Source: Pseudomonas cavernicola (lineage in GTDB: Bacteria > Pseudomonadota > Gammaproteobacteria > Pseudomonadales > Pseudomonadaceae). From it: a stretch of DNA of 64,000 nt. Made by a program: the position numbers and the translations under genes. Each line of letters opens with the position of its first letter. Position 1 is the first letter of the stretch. The notes under the pieces are model-generated. The model did not search any database, had not been told where the DNA came from, and worked only from the letters and a program-made list of their open reading frames with translations. The DNA is taken from the NCBI RefSeq assembly GCF_003596405.1, contig NZ_QYUR01000006.1:620001-684000 (forward strand). Direction: 5' to 3'. Of the stretch, positions 45,945 to 54,532 are shown piece after piece.

Positions 45945-46571
45945 ATGGATCTCGCCGCCTGGGCCTTGTTCATCCCCGCCTGCTTTGCGCTGAATATGGC
46001 GCCGGGACCGAACAACTTGCTGTCGCTGAACAACGCCGCGCGCCAGGGTCTGCGCATTGCCTGCACGGCGGGGTTGGGCCGCCTGCTGGCCTTCAGCGGC
46101 ATGTTGACCCTGGCGGCCTCGGGCCTGGCTCTGGTACTGCAAGCTTCCGCCATGCTGTTCCTGGCGATCAAACTGCTCGGCGCGGCCTATCTGTTCTGGC
46201 TGGCCGTACAACTCTGGCGCGCGACGCCGGCTGCGCTGGAAAACGCTGCGGACAGCCCCCAGCTATCGCTCTGGCGCCTGACACGCCAAGAGTTCTGGGT
46301 CGCGGCCGGCAACCCCAAGGCGATCCTGATTTTCACCGCCTTTCTGCCGCAGTTCGTCAATCCGCAGCAGCCGGTTGCCGCGCAGTTCGCCGCACTCGGC
46401 GTCGCTTTCCTGCTGCTGGAATGGCTGGCCATCGGCCTGTATTCCCTGGCCGGGCTGCACCTCGGCCGCCTGCTCGCCGGCCCACGGGCCCGGCGCTTAT
46501 TTAACCGTGGCTGCGCCGCCCTGTTGGGCAGCGCCGGTCTGGGGCTGTTGCTCAGTCGCCGACCCGCCTGA
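45945..46571 (+). CDS. LysE/RhtB-family amino acid exporter
   Basis: 208 residues, about six membrane helices. The family motif MAPGPNNLLSLNNAARQGLR is near residues 19-38, and AGNPKAILIFTAFLPQFV near 120. Members export basic or neutral amino acids and related metabolites. Position within the dapC-dapD cluster makes lysine-pathway compounds a reasonable guess, but the substrate is not shown. It starts 4 bases after the ArsC-like gene. Confidence 0.9.
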   Translation: MDLAAWALFIPACFALNMAPGPNNLLSLNNAARQGLRIACTAGLGRLLAFSGMLTLAASGLALVLQASAMLFLAIKLLGAAYLFWLAVQLWRATPAALENAADSPQLSLWRLTRQEFWVAAGNPKAILIFTAFLPQFVNPQQPVAAQFAALGVAFLLLEWLAIGLYSLAGLHLGRLLAGPRARRLFNRGCAALLGSAGLGLLLSRRPA

Positions 46572-46602
46572 TCCATCCGACTATTTTGCAAGAGGAAAAA
46601 AC

Positions 46603-47637
46603 ATGACCAACTCCCTGTTCAGCCTGGCCTTCGGCGTCGGCACCCAAAATCGTCAAGGCAACTGGCTCGAGGTGTTCTACGCCCAACCGCTGCTGAACCC
46701 GTCCGCCGAACTGGTAACCAAAGTCACGGGAAAGCTGAACTACACCGGCGGCAATCAGGCGATCAGCTTCAGCACCAGCCAAGCCACCGAGCTGGCTGAT
46801 TTGCTGAAGAGCGTCGATTCGGTCCAGGCCGCACTGCTGACCCGACTGGCCGAAAGTCACCGGCCGCTGGTCGCCACCCTGATCGCCGAGGACGCAGCGC
46901 TGACCTCCACGCCTGAGGCTTACCTCAAGCTGCACCTGCTCTCGCATCGCCTGGTCAAGCCGCATGGCCTGAACCTCGCCGGGATCTTCCCGCTGCTGCC
47001 GAACGTGGCCTGGACCAGCCAGGGTGCCGTAGACCTGGCTGAACTGGCCGAGCGCCAGTTGGAAGCACGCCTGAAAGGTGAGCTGCTAGAAGTCTTCTCG
47101 GTGGACAAGTTCCCGAAAATGACCGACTACGTGGTGCCGGCTGGCGTCCGCTTGGCCGACAGCGCGCGCATTCGCCTGGGTGCCTATGTGGGTGAAGGCA
47201 CTACCGTGATGCACGAGGGCTTTATCAACTTCAACGCCGGGACCGCCGGCCCGGGCATGATCGAAGGTCGCGTCTCCGCTGGCGTATTCGTCGGCAAGGG
47301 CTCGGACCTGGGTGGTGGCTGCTCGACCATGGGTACCCTGTCCGGCGGCGGCAATATTGTCATCGCGGTCGGCGAAGGCTGCCTGATCGGCGCCAATGCC
47401 GGCATCGGCATTCCCTTGGGTGACCGCAACACCGTCGAGTCCGGCCTGTACATCACCGCCGGCACCAAGGTGGCGCTGCTGGACGATAAGAACCAACTGG
47501 TGAAAGTGCTCAAGGCCCGCGAATTGGCCGGCCAGCCCGACCTGCTGTTCCGCCGCAACTCGCAAACCGGCGCCGTCGAGTGCAAGACGCACAAGTCCGC
47601 CATCGAGCTGAACGCAGCCCTGCACGCACACAACTAA
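46603..47637 (+). CDS. dapD: 2,3,4,5-tetrahydropyridine-2,6-dicarboxylate N-succinyltransferase
   Basis: 344 residues from the ATG after AGAGGAAAAA; the long upstream frame overlaps the exporter gene and is rejected. This is the Pseudomonas/actinobacterial-size DapD, with the left-handed beta-helix in the C-terminal half (GVRLADSARIRLGAYVGEG, GRVSAGVFVGKGSDLGGGCSTMGT). It starts the succinylase branch, upstream of DapC. Confidence 0.97.
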   Translation: MTNSLFSLAFGVGTQNRQGNWLEVFYAQPLLNPSAELVTKVTGKLNYTGGNQAISFSTSQATELADLLKSVDSVQAALLTRLAESHRPLVATLIAEDAALTSTPEAYLKLHLLSHRLVKPHGLNLAGIFPLLPNVAWTSQGAVDLAELAERQLEARLKGELLEVFSVDKFPKMTDYVVPAGVRLADSARIRLGAYVGEGTTVMHEGFINFNAGTAGPGMIEGRVSAGVFVGKGSDLGGGCSTMGTLSGGGNIVIAVGEGCLIGANAGIGIPLGDRNTVESGLYITAGTKVALLDDKNQLVKVLKARELAGQPDLLFRRNSQTGAVECKTHKSAIELNAALHAHN

Positions 47638-47651
47638 CAGGTCGCAACAGA

Positions 47652-47746
47652 CGTAGGGTGGGTCAGGCCGAAGGCCGTGACCCACCACCCATGAGCCAAA
47701 CGACCAATGGTGGGTTACGTCGCTGGCACGGCTAACCCACCCTACG
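47652..47746. repeat. Intergenic inverted-repeat element, GTAGGGTGGGTTA family
   Basis: CGTAGGGTGGGT at the left end pairs with ACCCACCCTACG at the right end; an inner GGTGGGTTA/CTAACCCACC pairing is also possible. It fills the dapD-csdA gap and ends 9 bases before the csdA ATG, so it may set csdA initiation or attenuate read-through. Confidence 0.8.
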
Positions 47747-47754
47747 GATTCGAT

Positions 47755-48960
47755 ATGTCCCTATCCTCCCCCTGGCGTGCGGATTTCCCGGCGCTCGCCG
47801 CCCTTGAAGCCGAAGGCCAGACCTATCTGGACAGCGCGGCCACGGCGCAAAAACCGCAGGCTGTGCTCGACGCCCTGCTCGGCTACTACGCCAAGGGCGC
47901 CGCCAATGTTCATCGTGCCCAGCATCTGCCCGGCGAACGCGCGACCCGCGCCTTCGAGGACACACGAACGAAACTCGCCCACTGGCTAAATGCCGCCAGC
48001 CCGCATGAGATCGTCTTCACCCGCGGCGCCACCGAAGCCTTGAATCTGCTGGCCTATGGGCTGGAGGAGCAGTTCCAGCCTGACGATGAAATAGTCATCA
48101 GCGCCCTGGAGCACCACGCCAATCTGCTGCCCTGGCAGCAACTGGCGCTGCGCCGCGGCCTTAAATTGCGGGTATTACCACTGGATCCAAGCGGGCTGAT
48201 CGACCTGCAAGCCGCACAGCAGCTGATCGGCCCGCGCACCCGCCTGCTCGCCGTCAGTCAATTGTCGAACGTGCTCGGCGGCTGGCAACCCTTGAACGAA
48301 CTGCTCGCCCTGGCCAACGCTCAAGGCGCGCTGACGGTGGTGGACGGTGCCCAAGGTGTGGTGCATGGCCGGCATGACCTGCAGGCTACGGGCTGCGACT
48401 TCTACGTGCTATCCAGCCACAAGCTCTACGGCCCGGACGGGGTTGGCGTGCTCTATGGCCGTGCCACAGCCCTGCAGCAGCTCAAGCCTTGGCAATTTGG
48501 CGGTGAGATGGTTATGCAGGCCGACTATGCCTCTGCCAAGTTCCGCCCAGCGCCCCTCGGCTTCGAAGCCGGTACTCCGGCGATTGCCGGGGTGATCGGC
48601 CTTGGCGCCACACTCGACTACCTGAGCGGCCAGGATGCGACGGCAATCGCCCGCCACGAGGCCTCGCTGCACGCCGAATTGTTGGCGGGCCTGGCTGCCC
48701 GTGACGGCGTTCGTCTGCTCGGTGAGCCACAAGTGGCATTGGCCAGCTTCGTGATCGAAGGCGTACACAGCGCCGACCTGGCGCATTTGCTCACCGAACA
48801 AGGTATAGCCGTGCGCGCCGGCCACCACTGCGCCATGCCACTGCTGAAAAGTCTCGGTCTGCCGGGGGCGATTCGTGTGTCGCTCGGTCTGTATAACGAT
48901 GGCAGCGATCTAGAGCGTTTCTTCAGTGCCCTCGATCAAGCCCTGGGGCTGTTGCGATGA
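47755..48960 (+). CDS. csdA: Cysteine desulfurase (CsdA/SufS type)
   Basis: 401 residues from MSLSSPWRADFPALA. PLP lysine in LSSHKLYGPDGVGVLYG (about 223) and the persulfide cysteine in RAGHHCAMPLL (about 361); the short lobe around it marks group II (SufS/CsdA). It delivers sulfur from cysteine to the SufE-like partner encoded 4 bases into its stop. The 8 bases upstream of the ATG come from the end of a repeat element and lack a strong ribosome site. Confidence 0.95.
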   Translation: MSLSSPWRADFPALAALEAEGQTYLDSAATAQKPQAVLDALLGYYAKGAANVHRAQHLPGERATRAFEDTRTKLAHWLNAASPHEIVFTRGATEALNLLAYGLEEQFQPDDEIVISALEHHANLLPWQQLALRRGLKLRVLPLDPSGLIDLQAAQQLIGPRTRLLAVSQLSNVLGGWQPLNELLALANAQGALTVVDGAQGVVHGRHDLQATGCDFYVLSSHKLYGPDGVGVLYGRATALQQLKPWQFGGEMVMQADYASAKFRPAPLGFEAGTPAIAGVIGLGATLDYLSGQDATAIARHEASLHAELLAGLAARDGVRLLGEPQVALASFVIEGVHSADLAHLLTEQGIAVRAGHHCAMPLLKSLGLPGAIRVSLGLYNDGSDLERFFSALDQALGLLR

Positions 48961-49373
48961 GCTTGCCGGACGCAGCCAAGAGCGCATTGCAAGCCTTTAC
49001 CCAGCCCGGCAGCTGGGAACAACGGGCGCGCTTGTTGATGCAATGGGGCGAGCAGCTACAAGCACTAGACGACAACCAGCACAGTGACGAATACCGCGTG
49101 CACGGCTGTGAAAGCCAAGTCTGGCTGGTCGGGACAGTGCAGGATGGCCGTTGGCAATTCCGCGCGACCAGCGACGCGCGACTGATCCGTGGCCTGCTGG
49201 CGCTACTGCTGGCACGGGTCAACGGTTTGTCGGCGGCCGAGCTGGCGACCGTAGATCTGGCGGATTGGTTCACTCAGCTGGGCCTGGCCCGCCACCTATC
49301 ACCCTCGCGCAGCAATGGCCTGAATGCGGTGCTGCAACGGATGCGTGAGCTGGCCAGTGGACCGAGCGGTTGA
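48957..49373 (+). CDS. SufE-family sulfur acceptor (CsdE)
   Basis: 138 residues. The acceptor cysteine is Cys51 in YRVHGCESQVWL, followed by FRATSDARLIRGLLALLLARVNG, the SufE core. It accepts persulfide from the adjacent desulfurase. By analogy with E. coli CsdA-CsdE and its link to TcdA/CsdL, the tcdA gene next door on the other strand may use the same sulfur relay, although TcdA chemistry itself is a dehydration. Confidence 0.95.
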   Translation: MSLPDAAKSALQAFTQPGSWEQRARLLMQWGEQLQALDDNQHSDEYRVHGCESQVWLVGTVQDGRWQFRATSDARLIRGLLALLLARVNGLSAAELATVDLADWFTQLGLARHLSPSRSNGLNAVLQRMRELASGPSG

Positions 49374-49394
49374 TTCGCTGACCTATCGCTGTAT

Positions 49395-49546
49395 CCGTAG
49401 GCTGGGTAGAGCCGTTTTTGGCGAAACCCAGCTCATACCCCGCTGGGTTTCATGAGGTGCATCCATGCACCTTGCCATACGGGCAGCTAAAGCTGTGCAA
49501 AACGGCTTTCCTGTCGTTTTGTCGCTGCGCTCTACCCAGCCTACGG
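49395..49546. repeat. Intergenic inverted-repeat element, GTAGGCTGGGT family (long form)
   Basis: Perfect 18-base terminal arms (CCGTAGGCTGGGTAGAGC and its complement) bound a 152-base unit. Inside the left arm the string GCCGTTTTTGGCGAAACCC is the complement of the core of the short copy at 57336. No open frame of note. It lies between the converging csdE and tcdA genes. Confidence 0.8.
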
Positions 49547-49549
49547 TCT

Positions 49550-49569
49550 AGATCTTCAACAGGTTCTTA
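49550..49569 (-). repeat. Solo terminal repeat of the 11149/12304 family at the tcdA stop
   Basis: On the minus strand TAAGAACCTGTTGAAGATC matches the ends of the elements at 11149 and 12304. Again the first TAA is the stop codon of the adjacent gene. The opposite end of an element is not visible here; the neighbouring space is occupied by a different repeat. Confidence 0.65.
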
Positions 49570-50379
49570 CGACTGAGCGCTTTGCCGCTCCGCCGGGCGG
49601 CGCGCGCCGGCCACCAACTTGTCCACCGCCTTGGCCGCGGCGACCATACCGAAGGTCGCGGTCACCATCATCACCGCGCCAAAACCGCCGGCGCAGTCGA
49701 GCTTGACCCCTTCCCCGACAAAACCCTTCTGCAAGCAAATACCGCCATCCGGCTTCGGGTAGCGCAGTTGCTCGCTGGAAAACACGCAGGGCACGCTGTA
49801 GTGGCGGCCCGGCGTGCGCGAAAAACCATAATCGCGGCGCAAGGTCGAGCGCACCGAGGAGGCCAGCGGGTCGTTGAAGGTCTTGTTGAGGTCGCCGACC
49901 TGGATCAGCGTTGGGTCGATCTGCCCGCCGGCGCCGCCGGTGGTGATGATCTGAATCTTGCGGCGTTTGCACCAGGAGATCAGCGCGGCCTTGGCCGCGA
50001 CGCTGTCGATGCAGTCGATCACGCAATCCATATTCGGCGTGATGTACCCGGCCATGGTCTCGCGGGTGACGAAATCGCTGACCGCATGCACCACGCAGGC
50101 TGGGTTGATGGCGCGAATGCGCTCAGCCATCACCTCGACCTTGGGCTGACCGATGGCCCCTTGCAGCGCATGAATCTGCCGATTGGTGTTTGTCATGCAG
50201 ACGTCATCCAGATCGAACAGCGAAATCTCACCGACGCCACTGCGGGCCAAGGCTTCCGCGGCCCAGGAGCCGACACCGCCGATCCCCACCACCGCCACAT
50301 GGGCAGCCGCCAGTCGCGCCAGGCCGGCCTGACCATAAAGCCGGGCGACACCGCCAAATCGTTGCTCGTCTGCACTCAT
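49567..50379 (-). CDS. tcdA: tRNA threonylcarbamoyladenosine dehydratase
   Basis: 270 residues from an ATG preceded by GAGGTG. ThiF/E1-like fold with the ATP-binding VVGIGGVGSWAAEALARSG, DLDDVCMTNTNRQ and VIDCIDSVAAKAALI segments; the cysteine-containing C-terminal part follows. It cyclises t6A37 of tRNAs to ct6A. It converges on csdA-csdE. Confidence 0.93.
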   Translation of the reverse strand: MSADEQRFGGVARLYGQAGLARLAAAHVAVVGIGGVGSWAAEALARSGVGEISLFDLDDVCMTNTNRQIHALQGAIGQPKVEVMAERIRAINPACVVHAVSDFVTRETMAGYITPNMDCVIDCIDSVAAKAALISWCKRRKIQIITTGGAGGQIDPTLIQVGDLNKTFNDPLASSVRSTLRRDYGFSRTPGRHYSVPCVFSSEQLRYPKPDGGICLQKGFVGEGVKLDCAGGFGAVMMVTATFGMVAAAKAVDKLVAGARRPAERQSAQS

Positions 50380-50559
50380 CACCACACCTCAGCTTTGCCT
50401 TACCCGTCATCTGCGCCTTGCCAGTCATCTTCAAAGCAGGCCGGCGCGCATTATAGGAAGGCACGCCGCCCGCCCCAAGTCTTCTGCATAGCTGGCCAGC
50501 TGTTTTTCTACGGGCGGCTAACGCTATAGTCTGCTGCATAACGATAAGAGGAGTTGGCC

Positions 50560-51711
50560 ATGCGTAACTTCAGTTTCTATAACCCGACCAAGATCCACTT
50601 CGGCGAAGGCCAGATCGCCAAGCTCAGCAGGGAAATCCCCGCTGGCAGCCGGGTGCTGGTCACCCACGGCGGCGGTAGCATCTTCCAGAACGGCGTCTGG
50701 GCGCAGGTAGAAGCAGCGCTGGCCGGCTACAGCATCAGCCGCTTCGGCGGCATCGAAGCCAATCCGCAATTCGACACCCTGGTCCGGGCGGTAGAACAGG
50801 GCAAGGCCGAGCAGTGCGACTTTATTCTCGCGGTCGGCGGCGGCTCGGTGATCGACGGCAGCAAATTCATCGCAGCGGCGCTGTGTTATGCCGGCGAGCC
50901 CCTCGATCTGCTCACCGGTACCCGCGTGCAAGCCGCGCTGCCGTTGGGTTGCGTGCTGACCCTCGCGGCGACCGGTTCGGAGAGCAACCCGCATGGGGTG
51001 GTCACCCATGTGGCACGCCAGGAGAAACTGGGGTTCTCCAGCGCACTGCTCTACCCGCGCTTCGCCATACTCGATCCACGTACCACCTTCAGCCTGCCGA
51101 CCAGGCAGATCGGCAACGGCGTGGTAGATGCCTTCGTGCATACCATCGAGCAATACCTGACCTTCCCCGTCGATGCGCCGCTGCAAGACCGCTATGCCGA
51201 AAGCCTGCTGCAAACCCTGATCGAGGAAGGCCCGAAAGCGCTGGCCGCCCCCGAGGACTACAACGTCCGCGCCAACCTGATGTGGTGCGCCACCCAGGCG
51301 CTGAATGGCTTGCTCGGCTGCGGCGTACCTCAAGACTGGGCGACCCACATGATCGGTCATGAGCTGACCGCGCTGTATCACCTGGATCACGCACAAACCC
51401 TGGCCGTGGTGCTGCCAGCCTTGCTGGCCGAGCGCCGCGACAGCAAGCGCGCCAAGCTGTTGCAATATGCCGCGCGGGTCTGGCAGATCGAGCAAGGCGA
51501 CGAGGAGCAACGGATCGACGCGGCTATCGCCGCCACCCGCACGTTCTTCCAACGCATGGGTGTGCCGACCAGTCTGTCCGAGCACGGCCTGGGCGCCGAG
51601 GTTATTCCACACGTACTGGCCCAATTGGAGCGGCATAAGATGGTCACGCTGGGTGAGCAACGCGATATCGACCTGGCGGTCAGCGAGCGTATTCTTCTGA
51701 GAGCGCTGTGA
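50560..51711 (+). CDS. Iron-containing alcohol dehydrogenase, YqhD-like
   Basis: 383 residues from the ATG after GAGGAG. Type III (Fe/Zn) dehydrogenase: VTHGGGSIFQNG and AVGGGSVIDGSKF for cofactor binding, metal ligands in NGVVDAFVHTIEQ and GHELTALYHLDHAQTL. Similarity extends over its full length to E. coli YqhD, an NADPH-dependent aldehyde reductase with broad substrates that protects against peroxidation-derived aldehydes. The same substrate range is inferred. It is divergent from tcdA. Confidence 0.9.
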   Translation: MRNFSFYNPTKIHFGEGQIAKLSREIPAGSRVLVTHGGGSIFQNGVWAQVEAALAGYSISRFGGIEANPQFDTLVRAVEQGKAEQCDFILAVGGGSVIDGSKFIAAALCYAGEPLDLLTGTRVQAALPLGCVLTLAATGSESNPHGVVTHVARQEKLGFSSALLYPRFAILDPRTTFSLPTRQIGNGVVDAFVHTIEQYLTFPVDAPLQDRYAESLLQTLIEEGPKALAAPEDYNVRANLMWCATQALNGLLGCGVPQDWATHMIGHELTALYHLDHAQTLAVVLPALLAERRDSKRAKLLQYAARVWQIEQGDEEQRIDAAIAATRTFFQRMGVPTSLSEHGLGAEVIPHVLAQLERHKMVTLGEQRDIDLAVSERILLRAL

Positions 51712-51728
51712 AGCCTGAGTAACTGTGA

Positions 51729-51752
51729 CCGTCTGCAGGCAGCAGCAGACGG
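51729..51752 (+). terminator. Hairpin after the YqhD-like gene
   Basis: Perfect 8-base arms (CCGTCTGC / GCAGACGG) around an 8-base loop, 17 bases after the stop. No T run follows, so it may be rho-dependent or only structural. The rest of the 225-base gap to ndvB shows no clear feature. Confidence 0.4.
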
Positions 51753-51936
51753 CCGGCGAATAGCCCGCCCAGCGAACTTCTGCTACCCAGCGTTGACCAA
51801 GGCTAGCAGGCCGCTTATCCGTCCAGCGCCACTCTGCTGGCGGGAGCTATACAGTCATTTGACGCCGGGGTAGGATGCGCGCCGACCGGCGCTCGCCGGC
51901 ATGTCCCCGTTCCACCCTTTGGAACCTGAAACGTCT

Positions 51937-54528
51937 ATGTCATCGCGTAAATTTGGACTCAACCTGGTGGTCTTCGTGGCAATCGCCGCGTTGTTCACCG
52001 GTATCTGGGCACTCTATAACCGCCCGGTAACCGCCCCGGACTGGCCTGAGCAGATCTCTGGCTTCTCGTTCTCGCCGTTCCGCCTGGATCAGAATCCGCA
52101 GAAGGATCAATACCCGAGCGACGAACAGATTCGCCAGGACCTCGAGCTGCTGAGCAAGCAGACCGACAGCATCCGCACCTATTCGGTGGACGGCAGCCTG
52201 GGCGACATTCCGCGGATCGCCGAAGAGTTCGGCCTGCGCGTGACCCTGGGGATCTGGATCAGCCCGGACGAGGAGCGCAATGAGCGCGAGATCGCCCGCG
52301 GCATCGAGATCGCCAACTCCTCGCGTAGCGTCGTGCGCGTGGTAGTGGGTAACGAAGCACTGTTCCGCCGTGAAGTGACCACCAAGCAGCTGAGCGCCTT
52401 CCTCGATCGCGTCCGCGCCGCCGTCAAAGTCCCGGTGACCACCTCCGAGCAGTGGCACATCTGGGAGAAATATCCGGAGCTGGCCAAGCACGTCGACCTG
52501 ATCGCCGCGCACGTCCTGCCTTACTGGGAATTCATCCCGATGGAGGACTCCACTCAGTTCGTCCTCGATCGCGCCAAGGATCTGAAAAAGCTCTTCCCGA
52601 AAAAGCCTTTGCTGCTCTCCGAAGTGGGCTGGCCGAGTAACGGCCGCATGCGTGGCGGTGCCGATGCGTCCCAGGCGGATCAGGCGATCTACCTTCGCAC
52701 CCTGGTCACCACTTTGAACGCCAAGGGCTACAACTACTTCGTCATCGAGGCCTTCGACCAGCCGTGGAAGGCCAGCGACGAAGGCGCGGTAGGCGCCTAC
52801 TGGGGCGTGTACAACGCCGCCCGGCAGCCGAAGTTTGCCTTTGAAGGCCCGGTTGTCGCGATTCCGCAATGGCGCGTGCTGGCCGTCGGCTCGGTGGTGC
52901 TGGCCATGCTCGCGTTGGCCTTGCTGCTGATCGACGGCAGCGCTCTGCGCCAACGCGGCCGCACCTTCCTGACCTTCGTCGCCTTTGCCGGCGGCTCGGT
53001 GCTGGTGTGGATCGGCTACGACTACAGCCAGCAATACAGCACCTGGTTCAGCCTCACCGTCGGCCTGCTGCTCGGGATTGGCGCGCTCGGCGTGTTTATC
53101 GTGCTACTGACCGAGGCCCATGAGCTGGCCGAAGCGGTGTGGGTCCGTAAGCGTCGTCGACCGTTCATCCCGGTGATCGGCGATAGCGCCTATCGGCCCA
53201 AGGTCTCGATCCATGTGCCGTGCTACAACGAGCCGCCGGAGATGGTCAAACAAACCCTCGACGCGCTGGCCGACCTGGATTATCCAGACTTCGAAGTCAT
53301 CATCATCGACAACAACACCAAGGACCCGGCGGTCTGGGAACCGGTGCAGGCTTATTGCGAACAGCTCGGCCCACGCTTCAAGTTCTACCATGTCGCGCCG
53401 CTGGCCGGCTTCAAGGGCGGGGCACTGAACTACATCCTGCCGTACACCGCAGCGGATGCCGAGGTGGTGGCGGTGATCGACTCGGACTACTGCGTCGACC
53501 GCAATTGGCTCAAGCACATGGTGCCGCACTTCGCCGATCCGAAAATCGCCGTGGTGCAATCGCCGCAGGACTACCGCGACGGCAAGGAGAGCACGTTCAA
53601 GAAACTCTGTTACGCCGAATACAAGGGCTTCTTCCATATCGGCATGGTCACCCGCAACGACCGCAACGCGATCATCCAGCACGGCACCATGACCATGATC
53701 CGCCGTACCGTGATGGACGAATTGAAGTGGGCCGACTGGACCATCTGTGAAGACGCCGAACTGGGTCTGCGCGTATTCGAAAAAGGCTATTCCGCCGCCT
53801 ACGCCTACGACAGCTTCGGCAAGGGTCTGATGCCGGACACCTTTATCGACTACAAGAAGCAGCGCTTCCGCTGGGCCTACGGCGCCATCCAGATCATGAA
53901 GGGCCATGCCGCCAGCCTGTTCCGTGGCAAGGACACCGAACTCAAGCGCGGCCAGCGTTACCACTTCGTCGCCGGTTGGCTGCCCTGGGTCGCCGATGGC
54001 CTGAACATTTTCTTCACCATCGGTGCCCTGCTCTGGTCCGCGGCGATGATTATCGTGCCGCAGCGGGTCGATCCGCCGTTGCTGATCTTCGCCATTCCGC
54101 CGCTGGCGCTGTTCTTCTTCAAGTTCGGCAAGATCGTGTTCCTCTATCAGCGCGCGGTCGGGGTCAACCTGAAGGACGCCTTCTGCGCGGCCCTGGCCGG
54201 TTTGGCGCTGTCGCACACCATCGCCAAAGCGGTGCTGTACGGCTTCTTCACCACCAGCATCCCGTTCTTCCGCACGCCGAAAATGCGTTCCAGCCACGGC
54301 CTGATGGTGGCGCTGGCGGAAGCTCGCGAGGAAGTCTTCATCATGCTGCTGTTGTGGGGCGCGGCGATTGGTATTGGCATAGTCCAGGGCTTCCCCAGCG
54401 CCGATGTGAAGTTCTGGGTCGCCATGCTGTTGGTGCAGTCGCTGCCGTACCTGGCCGCGCTGATCATGGCGCTGTTGTCTTCCCTGCCAAAACCTATGGA
54501 AGCACTCGAGGTGGCGCTGCCAGAGTAA
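51937..54528 (+). CDS. ndvB: NdvB-type cyclic beta-glucan synthase (GH17-GT2 fusion)
   Basis: 863 residues from MSSRKFGLNL; an ATG 36 bases upstream is possible. One N-terminal membrane helix, then a periplasmic glycoside hydrolase 17 domain (about 40-300) with acid/base Glu140 in VVVGNEALF and nucleophile Glu229 in LLSEVGWPSNG. Three membrane helices (about 305-385) lead to a cytoplasmic GT2 domain with VPCYNEPPE near 424, the DSD of VIDSDYC near 513 and QRFRW near 641, then further membrane helices. P. aeruginosa NdvB makes cyclic beta-1,3-glucans linked to biofilm antibiotic tolerance and osmoprotection. The same product is inferred. Confidence 0.92.
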   Translation: MSSRKFGLNLVVFVAIAALFTGIWALYNRPVTAPDWPEQISGFSFSPFRLDQNPQKDQYPSDEQIRQDLELLSKQTDSIRTYSVDGSLGDIPRIAEEFGLRVTLGIWISPDEERNEREIARGIEIANSSRSVVRVVVGNEALFRREVTTKQLSAFLDRVRAAVKVPVTTSEQWHIWEKYPELAKHVDLIAAHVLPYWEFIPMEDSTQFVLDRAKDLKKLFPKKPLLLSEVGWPSNGRMRGGADASQADQAIYLRTLVTTLNAKGYNYFVIEAFDQPWKASDEGAVGAYWGVYNAARQPKFAFEGPVVAIPQWRVLAVGSVVLAMLALALLLIDGSALRQRGRTFLTFVAFAGGSVLVWIGYDYSQQYSTWFSLTVGLLLGIGALGVFIVLLTEAHELAEAVWVRKRRRPFIPVIGDSAYRPKVSIHVPCYNEPPEMVKQTLDALADLDYPDFEVIIIDNNTKDPAVWEPVQAYCEQLGPRFKFYHVAPLAGFKGGALNYILPYTAADAEVVAVIDSDYCVDRNWLKHMVPHFADPKIAVVQSPQDYRDGKESTFKKLCYAEYKGFFHIGMVTRNDRNAIIQHGTMTMIRRTVMDELKWADWTICEDAELGLRVFEKGYSAAYAYDSFGKGLMPDTFIDYKKQRFRWAYGAIQIMKGHAASLFRGKDTELKRGQRYHFVAGWLPWVADGLNIFFTIGALLWSAAMIIVPQRVDPPLLIFAIPPLALFFFKFGKIVFLYQRAVGVNLKDAFCAALAGLALSHTIAKAVLYGFFTTSIPFFRTPKMRSSHGLMVALAEAREEVFIMLLLWGAAIGIGIVQGFPSADVKFWVAMLLVQSLPYLAALIMALLSSLPKPMEALEVALPE

Positions 54529-54532
54529 GAAC

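Noticed and set aside
46375..46602. Upstream extension of the dapD frame into the exporter gene
   Set aside because: The ATG at 46603 has a strong ribosome site and gives the family length of 344; the extension is an out-of-frame shadow of the exporter.
49395..49546. Reading the long repeat as a CRISPR-like or tRNA structure
   Set aside because: A single inverted repeat with no regular spacers, no cloverleaf and no anticodon arm.
51940..54297. Two long minus-strand frames (51940-53034 and 53104-54297) opposite ndvB
   Set aside because: Both lie wholly inside ndvB, whose catalytic motifs are intact. Composition is that of antisense frames.
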